Notes under the pieces: model-generated
The model's database searches: none
Seen by the model: the letters and a program-made list of their open reading frames with translations, nothing else
What the model was told of the DNA's origin: nothing
Origin: Valencia hispanica
Taxonomy: Eukaryota; Chordata; Actinopteri; Cyprinodontiformes; Valenciidae
Reading direction: 5' to 3'
DNA: 64,000 nt
Assembly: GCA_963556495.2 (NCBI GenBank)
Contig: OY747704.1
Coordinates: 33,822,501 to 33,886,500 of the forward strand
Made by a program: the position numbers and the translations under genes
Shown here: positions 33,208-44,627 of the stretch, one piece after another
Position numbering within the stretch: position 1 is the first letter of the stretch
Layout: each line of letters begins with the position of its first letter

Positions 33208-33245
33208 ATCATATTAATCACCTAAAACTACAGGAAGATCATAAG
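33208..33245 (+). other. Candidate 38-nt microexon, unrecognised
   Basis: Acceptor GTTTTTTTCCTTACAG (33192-33207) and donor AAG|GTGAAG (33245/33246) flank a segment open as HINHLKLQEDHK. Too short to judge; the peptide is not recognised. Confidence 0.15.
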
Positions 33246-33974
33246 GTGAAGTACTATACTATATATGTGCATCTCCTTTAATGCCACTCCTTTCATATAG
33301 TTAGGTGCTGTCCGTTTTCTGTTTTTGATCAAATAAACAACAAATCAATGAAGTTTCTGTTTTTCTTTCACACAGATATTGTTTCCATTTCAGGAAAAAA
33401 AAAATCATAGTTTTGTAGCCGCATAAGAAGTATGATTTGGCTTTTTAATATTGCAGACACCAAGGTTTATTTTAATATTGAGATGTTGAAGGAATTTATC
33501 AAATTAAAGAATGCAGTTGGCTGATTAATTACTTGTTTGTTTTATTTCTTCCCTTGTTATATACTGTTGAAAGAATTTTCAGTCATTATGCAGAATAAAA
33601 CATTTATTTTTTTTAAACACAAGATTCTATAAAAGAAAGAAAGGGAAACAGATAAAAAAAACCAAGTGGGGCCAGAAAGCAAGAGACTTATGTACCGTAA
33701 AATGGGGTTGGGGTAGATAGAGTTGTCAACAGTGTTATGGCAACAGATATAATTGTTGAAATAAAAAAGCTACACCAACAACACATTAGACATAACAATC
33801 AGGGCTATAGTTATACTTTTTGCTTTAACATCAATTGTTCAAAAGGACTGTCATGTCTAATGTGAGGATGCATAAAGATGGCGCCATTTAAACTAGGAAT
33901 AAAAGAAGCCATAACACTGTTGACAAACTTCCTGGCCTTTTCTATTTTTGCTGGGTTTACACCTGCCCTCTATC
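33246..33974. other. Unassigned AT-rich DNA
   Basis: A and T runs only; no gene or family recognised. Confidence 0.5.
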
Positions 33975-34262
33975 AACGCCTTTGTGTGATGGAGGAGAAG
34001 ATGATGGGCATCTGAGGGTGGAGAAGGTAAAGCTGGAGCAGGTCCTTCATCATGTTCACCAACTGGACACTGCTGACCATCCCCATGTCATCTCCGCCAC
34101 AGCTGATGATGAGGACATCTAGAGCTGCTCTTCCTCCTTTCCACCTCAGCCCCCCCAGCCAAACCAGGAGATACGGACGTCTGGGAGGCCGAGGTTTCCT
34201 CCGATGGTTTCTTCAGCTCTCTCAGAACTATGTCAGACATAGCTGTCTCCAATGATCGAAAT
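33975..34262 (-). pseudogene. SGNH/GDSL-hydrolase-like ORF fragment
   Basis: The minus strand encodes IIGDSYV (34235-34255; the GDS nucleophile block), then a stop, then AEETIGGNLGLPDVRISWFGWGG. A frameshift at a run of six G (near 34150) leads to ALDVLIISCGGDDMGMVSSVQLVNMMKDLLQLY, where GGDDMG is a block III-like motif, and ends IIFSSITQRR. This order of blocks fits an SGNH hydrolase domain with about 15 residues missing in the middle. It is unrelated in sequence to the LINE B ORF1 esterase. Such solo SGNH domains occur in teleost mobile elements (my recollection), so I infer a transposon origin; a host gene remnant is the alternative. Confidence 0.55.
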
Positions 34263-35224
34263 GGCTATGGAGAAAAAAAACTAACAAAATGAATAGCAGT
34301 TGCACAGGTGTGGCCTATCGGTTGAAAGTATAATACTATTAAAATTCTACATGAAGTGATGGAGACAGTTACTTACATTTTCTGCTTTGCTTGGCTGTTG
34401 TGGAGGACAGGCATACAGCCATTGCGACCTGGTAAACAAAATCTATAAAAAGAAACACAAGTGTCTTACTAAAAGTGCAACTTGTCCCTTCCCAGACCTC
34501 AATAAATGATTAGTAAAATTCATACATTGCAGAATTGACTAGGATCGAAATTATTCATATTAGCTGTTGCTAATCTACAATAGCTGTTGGAACAATTTTT
34601 TAACTGGGAGGTCCTACATGGTAGTACAATCACTAACAATTAGGGTAAATACAAACAAATAATATAAATATGTGAACTATCCTAACTAACTTAGCTTGAT
34701 CATGTATCTCATGCATGGACTAAATAGATCTCATACACTATAAATAACTAAGTTAAAAATATTATTGAAAACTTGCATTAAGGTAATGATAATTTCATTT
34801 AAATAAATAATTTCAATTTAAATGTTAACTCACCGATTTAATATTGTATTTACAGCCTGGATGGAAGAGGGTAGCAGAGTAGCTCTACCATGGCTTTCAG
34901 GCTAAAGGCGCCCACTAACCTCCGTTAGCTTCAGTTAGCTCCAGTTAGCTCCAGGACTAGCTCCGGGCTACATCGGCTCAGAGTGTCAATCATCCACCCC
35001 CGCCCTCCTAGCATCACTCTCAGCTACACCTCTTTGCCCATTTTTGTATTTTCTGGGAGTGACGAGACGCGTGACGCAGCCAAGATTGCGGCGGTGGGAA
35101 CCGCCCAGCTGGCTTCATTTTTGCTCTTCAGAAACCTATGGGTGACGTCACTGAGGCTTCGTCCAGTAATTTTACAGTCTATGGTTATGGTCTTAATGAT
35201 ACGTAAACTTAATTTGGTAAGTGA
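34263..35224. other. Unassigned DNA; probable repeat end at 34980-35215
   Basis: The first 600 bases hold nothing recognised. From 34905 there are four GTTAGCT(T/C)C units, then GTGACGTCACTGAGGCTTCG and TTTTACAGTCTATGG, sequence typical of the end of a common teleost repeat that I cannot classify. Confidence 0.35.
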
Positions 35225-36772
35225 GAAAATTAACTAACAACTCAGGGAGATTGACTAACTGTGGGGTCTCTATCCAGGGTAACAAAATACCTTTTGCAAG
35301 CATTTATGCCCCCACGATTTTTGACTCGTCCCCTTTTCCTTGGCTGACCAAAGAGTTGCTGAGTCTCTCTAACTACTCACTTATTATAGGTTCGGATATG
35401 AATACGTTCTTTGACTGCAATTTAGATAGGTCTAGTCAATCCATTACCCGTGCACAAGCTTTATCCTTTGAGGCTTTAAATAACTTTGTCAAGGATGTAA
35501 ACTTGATTGATATTTGCAGGCTTCAGAACCCTACAGCCAGAGATTACACTTATTTCTCCCCTCTTCATAATCCACGTCAGACTTGATTCCAACAGTAAAT
35601 AAGACAATTTTCTTACCTCGTATTATCTCTGACCATAATGCAATTATGACTTCATTCAATTTTGACCTTTTACAAGGTAATCCGTCCAGGTGGAGATTTA
35701 AAGGGGGGGTATTATGCAAATTTGACTTTCTGAAGATTAATATCCTGAAAACCTGTCTTTCCCTCTTTAAAAACATGCCTGAAGTGTTGCTCTGACCCAT
35801 TCACTCATGTTAGAGTAATCTTTGAGTCTCTGCTGGTAGTTCTCGGGGTTGCTGAAACGCCTGCTCCCACCTATCCCGCCTTTTCCACCCATCTCCTCCT
35901 CCGACCTTACATGCTCAGCCGAGAGCCTCGCCCCTGCATAGGAATATTCCCACCACAAGTGTCATCTTGGAAAACGTTAGAACAGGAGCTGGTTCGCCCC
36001 CTAAGGCTTCAGGATGTGATCTTCTCTGGTCTCAAGCATAAGAAATGTTATTCAGAATTTGGACCAGTAATCTCATATACAGTACAAACTATGAGGAATC
36101 TAGAGAAATATGTAGACTTCAAACTGAAATGGCATAAACACTATCCTTTTTGGCCATTCATCTCACAACTGTGGGCTCAACATGGGATCTGGATGTTGGG
36201 GGATATCTCTGGGCAAAACTCAATTTTAGATTTCCCTGATCTAATGTCCCACTTTGGTATCCCAAGAAATTCACAATTCCTCTACTTTAGGGTAAGGTCA
36301 GCTCTTAAATCTATCAAGGTTCCTTGGGGGTCTGAATTAAAGACTCATCCTATAGTGTTTCTTACGGAAAGAGCACCCCCAAAAGAAAACGGTCTCCTTC
36401 ATTTATAACAATCTCATGTCATACACTTCTACAGAATTGCCTGGGTATAGATCATGGGAGGTAGATATACCTCTTGGAACAGAGACCATTACTTGGGAGG
36501 TGGTATGGAATAATGTATTTGGGTCTTGTAAAAACCTAAATCATCAATTAATTAACATTAATTAATGTTGGCTGGAATGACTGCAGCGAAAAAAATTGTT
36601 GTTCTGAGGTGGCTTCCACTGTACCAATTGTCAATAAAACACTGTCTACAAGCTCTTCTCGAGCTGATCTACCTGGAATGGTCTTCAGCCCGTATTACTA
36701 GTGCCAAGCTAAAAACGTTGGTGATGTGGGAAAAGGCTGCAGTGGATGTTAAGAAGCCATTGTTATGACTTT
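35225..36772 (+). pseudogene. L1 ORF2, APE and C-terminal regions
   Basis: 35225-35586 is open: FASIYAPTIFD, LIIGSDMNTFFD (the GDFN box, here GSDMN) and DICRLQNPTARDYTYFSP. After a shift, RIISDHNAIM (35613-35642) is the SDH histidine box. 35955-36408 is open: ELVRPLRLQDVIFSG and FWPFISQLWAQHGIWMLGDI, the post-RT segment of L1. MTAAKKIVVLRWLPLYQLSIKH (36571 onward) matches the C-terminal AKK...LxWK block also seen at 24669-25073. The RT domain has been lost. Confidence 0.75.
35702..35958. mobile_element. Foreign block inside the L1, probable TTAA-type MITE end
   Basis: Starts right after a TTAA (35698-35701) with AGGGGGGGTATTATGCAAAT, typical of one end of a teleost TTAA-type MITE. The far end is not recognisable, and the block replaces the L1 reverse transcriptase rather than simply splitting it. 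Confidence 0.4.
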
Positions 36773-37019
36773 TGTGTCCTCCATCTGTGGTAACTCGATA
36801 TGTCTAATTTGTAATCCTGATCATGACTCTGACTCTGACCTAATATGTGTGCTCCATAAAGAAGTGGGAGGGTGGGGGGTTCTGTAGTTAAGGAATATGG
36901 AGGATATATTGCTTATGTTTAATGCAATTTGTGGTATAATGTAACTGCACAAGTTATTGTTGTTGTATTTTTGCAAAATCGAAAATAAATAAAAAGTTGA
37001 TTAAAACAAACAAAACTAA

Positions 37020-38860
37020 TTTAGTAATGTTTTTAATGTGATGGATAAAAGTCAGCTCAAAATCAAAAACGACGCCCAAGATCTTCACTTGTAGAGAAAG
37101 ATCAAAATACACTGATTGTAGTTTTGGTAAAAGTTTCTCTCTCTGAGCCTCAGGACCAGTGACTAAAACTTCAGTTTTGTCCTAGTTGAGCAAGAGAAAG
37201 TTTTCTGTCTTCCAGGATATGATGTCTAAAATGCAGTATAAAAAGTGCATCCATTGGCCATGTTTCATCAGCAGACACAGAGATGTACAACTGTGTATCA
37301 TCAGCATAACTGTGAAAGTCAACTCCATGTCTTCTGATGACACTGCCAAGAGGGAGCATATAAAAGTTAAAAAGCACTGGGCCTAAAATTGAAACCAAGG
37401 GCACACCACATGTAATCCACATGGACCTTAGAGCAGCAAGAATCTAAACTTACCATAAAAGTCCTGTCTGAGAGATAGGATGTGAACCATTTGTGAACAG
37501 CATTAGTGAGGCTGGTCAATTTTTTTAAAAATCATTAAAATTACATTGCTCTTCTTCAACAGGGGCCTCACAGACCTTTAAAGGTGGCAGGAAAGGTCCC
37601 CGTCTGAAGGGAGCAATTCATCAAGGTTAAAATCTCATCTCTAAAACATTCATAAAATTGCTTTGAAAAAGAAGTGGGGATTGGGTCCAAAAGACGTGGT
37701 GGGCCTCACTGAGGAGAAAACTTCGTCAAGAATCTCAGCTTCTACCAGAACAAAACTGTCCAGCGTTTCCTCTGGTAAAGACACAAGCTCAGATTTTTCT
37801 AAAACTATGTTACTTTGAGAATAAAAAACTATATCTGATGATGTCTACCTTCAATCTGAAGTGGTCTGCGAACTCCTCATGAGTGTTTGAATGCGTTTTC
37901 TGAAATGCATTAGTAGCACGGTAAAAAATTTTGTCAATGGTGGAAAAAAAAATTTGGGATTATTTTTATGATCAGAGATGATTTTGGAAAAGTATGCTTC
38001 TTTTGAATTTCTCACTGCGTTATTGTATGATTTGAGAAGTGCTGTGTATATTTGATGGTTTATTGTGATTTAATTTTTCCTCAATTTTCTCTCTGCCACC
38101 CTGCAAATTCACTTTTGTTTCTTAAGGTTTTCATTTCTCCACAGCGATGCAAGTTTTGAGTATGCACTTATAACTTTTAGTGAAACAAGCTGATCGAGAG
38201 CGGATTGAAGCCCACTGTTAAAATAATTGACCATAAAATCACAAGGGGCAAGTAAAGCAATAAGAGGTATCTTTACAAAAACCTCCAGAAAATCTACAAA
38301 ATCTGTGTCCTCTGTGGTGTATTGGCTGCATGACATATTGACTAAAATTCAGAATATTAAAAAAAATCTGTTGATAAAGGATCTAAAAGGTTATCCACAT
38401 GTAGATTAAAATCACCAGCTAAAATTACCTTTTCATAAGAGTTGTGCAGAATTGATAAAAACTCTAAAAATTATTGAATAAAAAGTGTGCTCTTTTTGGG
38501 AGACCTATAAACTGTGATAAAATCTGAGGAGTAAAAAACAATTGCAGTACATTCAATTGTGCTAAAATTAGCAAATAAAACAGGTTTGGCAGTTTTGCTA
38601 CTCCTCGTGGAATAAGTAAAGTTAAAATTTGCTGGGGAGGCCTCTGTAGGAACAACAGGAGCATCTGCACACAGCCAAGTTTGGTTTAAAAATAAACAAT
38701 CAAGAGCATGGTCTAAAATCAGATAATGGATGATAAAAATTTGGTTCAGGAGAGAGCGAACATTTAAAAGAGCCATATTTATAGTGACTGGAGATGGAGT
38801 AACTGTATGATTTAGCTTATGTGGGACTTTTAGTAACTGTTTGAGATTATTTGGGTTGCA
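37020..38860 (-). pseudogene. LINE B ORF2 (APE plus RT), broken
   Basis: 38776 to 38471 is open: MALLNVRSLLNQIFIIHYLI and CLFLNQTWLCADAPVV (APE N-terminus), then ITVYRSPKKSTLFIQ. The APE C-terminus with the end of the linker, LLAPCDFMVNYFNSGLQSAL, is at 38109-38336. The RT entry region RPTT.LDPIPTS-like sequence is near 37680-37720. 37171-37422 holds ITCGVPLVSILGPVLF and [15 protein letters not shown] (catalytic box). Motif A and surrounding RT (between about 37440 and 37530) are deleted and several stops intervene. Confidence 0.8.
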
Positions 38861-39043
38861 TTTGTTGGGTTTAGGATTTTTAGTCCGGTCTCTGCTGATA
38901 ATGACAGGTATGAATGAGGTATGGCAAGGTCCAAGTCCAATACTTGAGTTACTGTTAAAATCAGTGCTGAGTTCATAGGAGCAGGGACCAGCTGGACATT
39001 ATGTGGTCAAGGAGGAAAAAAGGGCAGGGGGAGCTGGGGCCGG

Positions 39044-39644
39044 TGTCATGGTTCCTGGGTGTTTGTGTTTTGTTAGTTTTCCTTATTTAGTTCTATTATG
39101 TTTTTGTTATTCTTTGTCTCCCTCTGGTGGTCTTGTGTTTGGTTGCCCTTGTTTGTGTTAATCTCTATTTTCCCCAAGTTCCTATTAATACTTATCCTTC
39201 ATTAGTCCCAGTTGTTATATTTAATTCCTCCTTCTGTTTTCCAGTGTTTCATTAGATTCCCTTCCAGACTTATTATCTTTAGTTTCTTAAGAGTCTTCTG
39301 TCTCCCAGCCTTTTTACCTCCTATCCCAGTTGATTACTTCCACCTGCTCTCTCCCTCCCACCTGCATCTGCTCCCACTAATTGATCATTGGTCTTCTCAG
39401 TCACTTCCTCATTTCCTCCTCAGTATAAATTCGGTCCTCTCTCAGTCACAACTCGCTGGTCCGTTGTCGTCCTTCCCTTGCCGGTTCCTGCCCTCGTTGT
39501 TGCCCATCCTGGTTCCTGTTTTTCCCTGTTTGCTGCCTGTATCCTCCTGAGTTTTGTAAGTTCCCCTTCCTTGTGTTTTTCATTAAATCCTTTTTTGACG
39601 TTACTCTGCTGCATTTGGGTCCTCCCTAACCTCGCACCATGACA
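39044..39644. mobile_element. Solo LTR of a Ty3/Gypsy-like retrotransposon
   Basis: 601 bp with TGTCATGG at the left end and CCATGACA at the right. GCCGG at 39039-39043 and 39645-39649 is a perfect 5-bp target duplication, as usual for Ty3/Gypsy integrases. A TATA-like TCAGTATAAATTC is at 39420-39432 and TGCATTTGGGTCCTC near the right end is typical of teleost Gypsy LTRs. Orientation is probably plus from the TATA position and CATTAAAT signal (39580). No internal genes. Confidence 0.85.
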
Positions 39645-39649
39645 GCCGG

Positions 39650-39935
39650 TGTGGTAGACAGGTGAGGCCGTGGGCATGCCAGGGCCCTGTGTGTCAAGAT
39701 GCAGCCCATCTGCCCCAAACAGGTGCCTCCTGCCCCAAACAGGTGATTCCTGCCCCAGAAAATATTAAACTTGTCTATAAAACCAGTATTGTAAGTCTGC
39801 TAAAACGACCAATTCCCCTGCCAACTGTGGGAGTGGGGCCAGAGATAAAAACAGACACATGTAAGCTTTTTAAAATATTAAAAAGGTGGATAAAATCACA
39901 CTTCAGGACTGCCGACACGGTCTTCGCGCACTGAA
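39650..39935 (-). pseudogene. LINE B ORF1 remnant
   Basis: Sense reading gives FIHLFNILKS and VSVFISGP.PTVGRGIGRFSRL-type sequence, matching the post-GTND part of the ORF1 esterase region in copy 1 (2690-2790). Three imperfect TGCCCCAAACAGGTG units at 39711-39755 form a small tandem repeat. ORF1 block I is missing. Confidence 0.65.
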
Positions 39936-41047
39936 AATTTGCTCACAAAGAAAAAATCTAACCTGAATTGAAAAAAACAACAAAAAAACAAATAATTCAT
40001 TCTGTGCTATTTTGCAGTATGAGTCAATGAGAATATGCCCCTGCACCGGTCCAATTAGAAAAACACACTCGCCCGAACACGTTATCCATGGTTATTGCCA
40101 TATCAATGCGGCAGAGACCCGCACACTGACACAACACAGTAACTATATAGCTATCATGGCCTTCCTGCTGTGTCGGTTTGTTACAATCTGAGACATCTTC
40201 TTTTACAGATAGACGTTCAGGTCGGAGGCAAATGTGCATCCAATCGGACATTTTTGCCCATATCTGAATTTTCTTTAACGAAGAGGGGATTATGGAATGT
40301 TCTGAAAAAATCTGAAGTTTTCGTTTTATTCCTCTCAGAAACGGGCTCATTATTGTCAGTCTTGGTTTGTAACTTTATCACTGCATTGTTTCAGCCACCA
40401 CAAAAGAAAAAAACGTTGAATAGGAAAATGAATTTTAACAAGCAATCAGAATTGAGGATTTAAAATGCAATGGGATAACAAATGTCACAATAACAAATGA
40501 ACTATATACAGAACAAGTTTTGCAACAATGAATACAACACATGCGGTTGCAATTATGAAGTAAAATGTAATGAACAAGAGTTTTCATCTCAACATTACTT
40601 TTTTATGATCAGTGTGATAAAAAAAATTTGGGTTCTTTTTTATTTTCACACCAGGTATGTGTGTCTGTGTGTGTGTAGCTTAATTTGTAGCCTAATATTA
40701 TTTATACCTTTATAAAATACAGCAAGAAAGTATCACTCAGTGCGTGAAGTAAAAAAAAAAAACTGGTTAGAACCAGTTGACGCTAAAAAAACAACAACAA
40801 AAAAAAAAATCAGATGACCGGCCAATTAATTTGTAATATGGTTTTATACCACTACTTCCTTTTTTAAAAAATGAAATATAGCTAGAAAGTGTAAGACACT
40901 CAGTGCGTGAAGTAAAAAAAAACAGTTTAGAGTCAGCTGACGGTTTAAAAAAGAAAAAAAGAATCTCCGACAGGCAGAGACGCGAGTCGCATTCTACCAA
41001 GCAGCACCATGTCTGAACAAACCCAATGATTACCAAAACTCTACTGG
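39936..41047. other. Unassigned DNA with a local direct repeat
   Basis: No family recognised. A unit containing CTCAGTGCGTGAAGTAAAAA followed by an A-run, AGTTGACG-like sequence and another A-run occurs at 40727-40810 and again at 40885-40965 (period about 165 bp). Confidence 0.55.
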
Positions 41048-41051
41048 TTAA

Positions 41052-42528
41052 AGCAACACTAAGTAAGTTTTGCTCTCTGGGTCCGCTTACAGTTGGGAAA
41101 AATGTATTGTTTTCTACTACTGTCGTAAAATCTGTTATGGTTACACCAGATTCACATTTACAAGCGATACCCTCTAACGTTACAGATTTTCACGTCTTGG
41201 GCAGCCTTTGTGTCAAATGTCTTCATCTTAGGTACATTTTCTATATTTCAGCATCTTATATGTACGGCGGCGTAGAGCTGTCAGCCACATAATAAAGAAA
41301 TTAGACCGTGTCACGTTATAACGTTATTGTAAAAACGTGAAAACCACTTGAAACTAAAACGTCATAACGTGATAGTTTCACGTTTTTACAATAAGCTATC
41401 ACGTTATAACGTGATACGGTCTAATTTCTTTATTATATGGCTGACAGCACTGTTCTGATGATCTGTGCTTCCTCCTCAGAATGTCCTACCGTAGCGTGCA
41501 TCTGTCAGTGCTACCCCTTGAAAAGTATGTTTACATGCCGAAAACAACAACTGTTAGCTTTGATGTTAAACATAATCATTGGAAAATATTTTTCAAGTGA
41601 CAGGATTGAAGTGGCAGTTTAGCAGTAATGCCTAACATAGCAAAAAATTATGAATAACGAAAACTTTTCTTTAAATCCACAGAAAACACTAGCACATAAA
41701 GATGCACTAAAAACCATGATCAGAATATCCTACCTGTTAAATAGGCCTATAGATGAATAGCACACTCTGGAAATCTGTTAGTTTGTAAAGCAGCTAATGA
41801 ATATATAAGCCAGTAAGACGTAGAGCAGATAGCAGTCTTATTACTCAAAAATATTAAAATGTACACCGGATTTACTGTACGACTCTAATTAATGGGACTT
41901 GTTTACATGCAGTGTAACAATATCACAGAAGTGAAACTAACATAGGCTACAAGGGCTGTCATGTAAACTTGAAACTAGTAGCTTAAGGAAAGCCTTAAAA
42001 TATTTTGAATAAAAATTAGCCAGTAATAAAATAATTTGAATAAAACTCACCGTAAACTTCAAAGAAATACAACAGACGAAATGGATCTTCCAGGTAGGGG
42101 TTCTTGATGACAGATTTGCTGAGTAAGCGAATTGTGACGTAACATCGAAATGTGCATGCGGGTAGCACAGATAGTCGGAACACCAGTGTACAGATGAATA
42201 CAATTTCGGCTCAGTTATGATGACCATTGTTCAAGCTACCTTCTGCTAGGTATCTTCCATTTATATGTACCTGCTGAGTATGCTCCACCCAGAGAGCCTT
42301 GCAGGACGCTGCACTTGCTGGCTTTTGTGAAGCCTGCTGTAAAGCAAGTCGCATTTGAACTACAAAACCGCTACCCGACGACCCAAAGTTACATAGTGCT
42401 GTTATGGCTGATAGAGGGCCGCAAAGTGAATGCAGAAGTGCCGTTTCACCCTGTTATGATTTGATCAACCACTGACACGAGTTTGGAAACATTATTTTAA
42501 GGTAAAAAAAAAACTATTTAGTGTTGCT
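41052..42528. mobile_element. TTAA-flanked non-autonomous element (Kolobok/piggyBac type)
   Basis: 1477 bp between TTAA at 41048-41051 and 42529-42532. The left end reads AGCAACACTAAGTAAGTTTT, the right end reverse complemented AGCAACACTAAATAGTTTTT. TTAA target choice is shared by piggyBac and Kolobok elements. No transposase is encoded. It contains the long hairpin at 41277-41448. Confidence 0.7.
41277..41448. repeat. Long hairpin: 67-bp inverted arms, 38-base loop
   Basis: Left arm 41277-41343 starts GCTGTCAGCCACATAATAAA and right arm 41382-41448 ends TTTATTATATGGCTGACAGC. The arms pair almost throughout with a few mismatches and short indels. Inside the arms ACGTTATAACGT-type motifs recur, so the arms are themselves locally palindromic. 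Confidence 0.85.
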
Positions 42529-42532
42529 TTAA

Positions 42533-43790
42533 AGGAGCAGGGGGCAGAATGAAGAAACAAAACTCACGAACGACGCGGCCGGCGCTGCAAGTAACTGCAG
42601 CCACCCGCACGGGATCGCGCACAAACGCTTCACAAAAAAAACTATACCTCTTCACAGTGACATACTTTTTTTTCTTAGTGCCACTTTTTAGTGGGCTGTG
42701 AGTCGTCTTTGGTCGTTTCCCAGTTGCAGAAGAGAAGAATCCATTCTCACAATTAAATCAATGGAGGTTTGCGACCATTTTTCTTCCTCTTTTAAAGCTG
42801 TCGAGAACGCGCAAGCCGTGTCAATTGACGTCGCACCCGTAGGACAGCGCGGGAAATTCGGGCCCCGAACTGCTGAACATTTTGCAGCACACAGCCAGTT
42901 TAAGAAAATGGAGCGATACATGTGTGGGCTCATTCTTTTTGGTTTATAACGCTTCATCACCCGGCAGCATTAAAAAACTGGACATGCATTGTTTATTTTA
43001 TTTACAAATCCTGCCCCCTGTTCCGTTAATAGGTAAGTAGGCCTACTACAGTAAAAAACAAACGCGGGAGAGAGAGAGCGCGCATGCGGTATTCGCTTCT
43101 CTCAATCCGAGCACAGATATTGACTCGTATTACTCGTATGATACTCGTACTTGGGAAAAGTGCTTTATCTGCGGATACTTGTTTCAGCCGAGTATCCGGC
43201 TCAACTCTATGAATAAGTATGATCTCACGATAGCTTACCGTGAACTTCTGCTGACAAAAATGGGAGCTCTTGACAACAAACGCTCTACCTCTCGGTTACA
43301 ATGGAGATGCAATACATGCACCACCGATTTTGTCCCGTTCTCGCTTCATCCCGCCCTTCTTGCTCTTCATTTTGATGCTTGTTGTAGCTGGTGGAAACAC
43401 CAGCTACTGACATTGTCAATTTGTGTTATTTGGGGCTACCCTTGTTACTGTCTACATTTTTGGGGTAATAAATGTTACACTAATGAAAATGGTGTTTCTT
43501 CTGATTCATTATTAGTAATAATAAAGGATACTTTTACTTATTTCATTAAAATTCAGACCAAATAGGAATAGGACTCATGTAAATAACAAAATCCCTAACT
43601 TATTGTGAGTAGTGTATGTACTTTTTTTGCTTTTAAAATTTAGCTGGTGCGACTAATATTCAGGTGCGCTCAATAGTCCGAAAATTACGGTAACTAGTAA
43701 ACTGAAATATAATCTACATATATATAGTGTTAACATGAATTTGTGATTTAAGAACGTCTTCAATAATTGCATTGTTTCTACTCCGTGTTT
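42533..43790. other. Unassigned DNA; transposon terminus near 43640-43692
   Basis: 42540-43260 is GC-richer and holds no known motif; a 128-codon open frame at 43179-43565 has no recognised domain. 43645-43692 (GTGCGCTCAATAGTCCGAAA then TTACGGTAA) resembles the terminus of a common teleost DNA transposon. Confidence 0.4.
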
Positions 43791-43824
43791 CTTAAAGTGC
43801 TGTAAATAAACAGAAATTTTGCAT

Positions 43825-43948
43825 TACATATTTCACTTCAAAACCACCATGAAAAAGCTTACCTCTCTGCATTTACAGATCTACAGGACAATCTAAAAAA
43901 ATATACATCTTGTCCTGAATTGGAAATGCTAACAGATAATTTGACTGA
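43825..43948 (+). repeat. Dispersed repeat, copy 1 (partner at 50525)
   Basis: About 120 bp with CCATGAAAAAGC, CCTCTCTGCATT and CATCTTGTCCTGAATTGGAA shared, in the same order and orientation, with 50530-50660. The two copies have drifted to roughly 75 percent by eye. Family unknown. Confidence 0.6.
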
Positions 43949-44627
43949 GCAAAAACCAAATCAATGTTTTGCTTTTTTCCCTGTTAATAAAATTCAGTTC
44001 CACTTTAAATTATTATTCTCTCTTTCTTGATCCGTGTTTCAGTGAGCATTGACATACAAGTAAATCATCATGACATAAACAGTGATTTGAATTCTCATCC
44101 GGCCACAGGACTGAAACAGTATTGCAGCTATGGAGTTACTTTTAAGTGCCACATTAGTGGCATGTATCATTATTGTGGCATCTTAAAGGTATTCCAGAGA
44201 GATTTATGTTTTTGTGCCATCAGTATACCAGTCCAGGCAGCCAACCTTAAAAACATATTTTATGATTGTATGCTCAACATTTTTTTTACATTGCAGAGGT
44301 GTCAAGGCTACAGCTTCATTAAAATGTTTTTCTCTGTCAGACAAATGCAGCAGCACCACAATGCTGTTTCAGATTTGCTATATGTTTCTGTAGTTAAATT
44401 GAAAACATAATGCTTTGTACACTGTATTTGACTGCTGTACTAACCTATATCAGATCAACTAGTGAATGGCATAGTTATTCACCATGGAACACAATACTAA
44501 AATAGGCCTTTGGCCATCTATTTTCTTTCTTTGTTATTATTTTCCAACCCTATATTTATCCAAAACCTACTTTTATCTTACTGCTGCTTCCTGCTACAGT
44601 ACAACCATAGATGGTTCATATTTATGG
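43949..44627. other. Unassigned DNA
   Basis: Open frames of 60-127 codons occur (for example 44027-44410) but show no recognised protein. Confidence 0.4.

Larger units (their letters stand above)
35225..37018 (+). mobile_element. L1/Tx1-type LINE, internally rearranged copy
   Basis: Plus-strand L1: APE endonuclease (35225-35697), a foreign 250-bp block (35702-35958), then the post-RT part of ORF2 (35955-36780) and a 3' untranslated region ending AATAAATAAAAAG and an A-rich tail. The reverse transcriptase itself is missing. It abuts the truncated end of a LINE B copy at 37020. Confidence 0.75.
37020..39935 (-). mobile_element. LINE B copy 2, interrupted by a Gypsy-like LTR
   Basis: Minus-strand LINE B truncated at its 3' side within the RT (37020). 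Right to left it carries an ORF1 remnant (39650-39935), the LTR insertion (39044-39644), the start of ORF2 with APE (38000-38790) and RT pieces (37020-37800). No 3' untranslated region is left; the neighbouring L1 starts exactly there. Confidence 0.8.

Noticed and set aside
34052..34255. 67-codon plus-strand open frame rich in Ser and Pro
   Set aside because: It is the antisense shadow of the minus-strand SGNH-like pseudogene, which has real motif order.
43179..43565. 128-codon open frame as a host gene
   Set aside because: No recognised motif, no splice or promoter context, and it lies in DNA that borders transposon ends on both sides.
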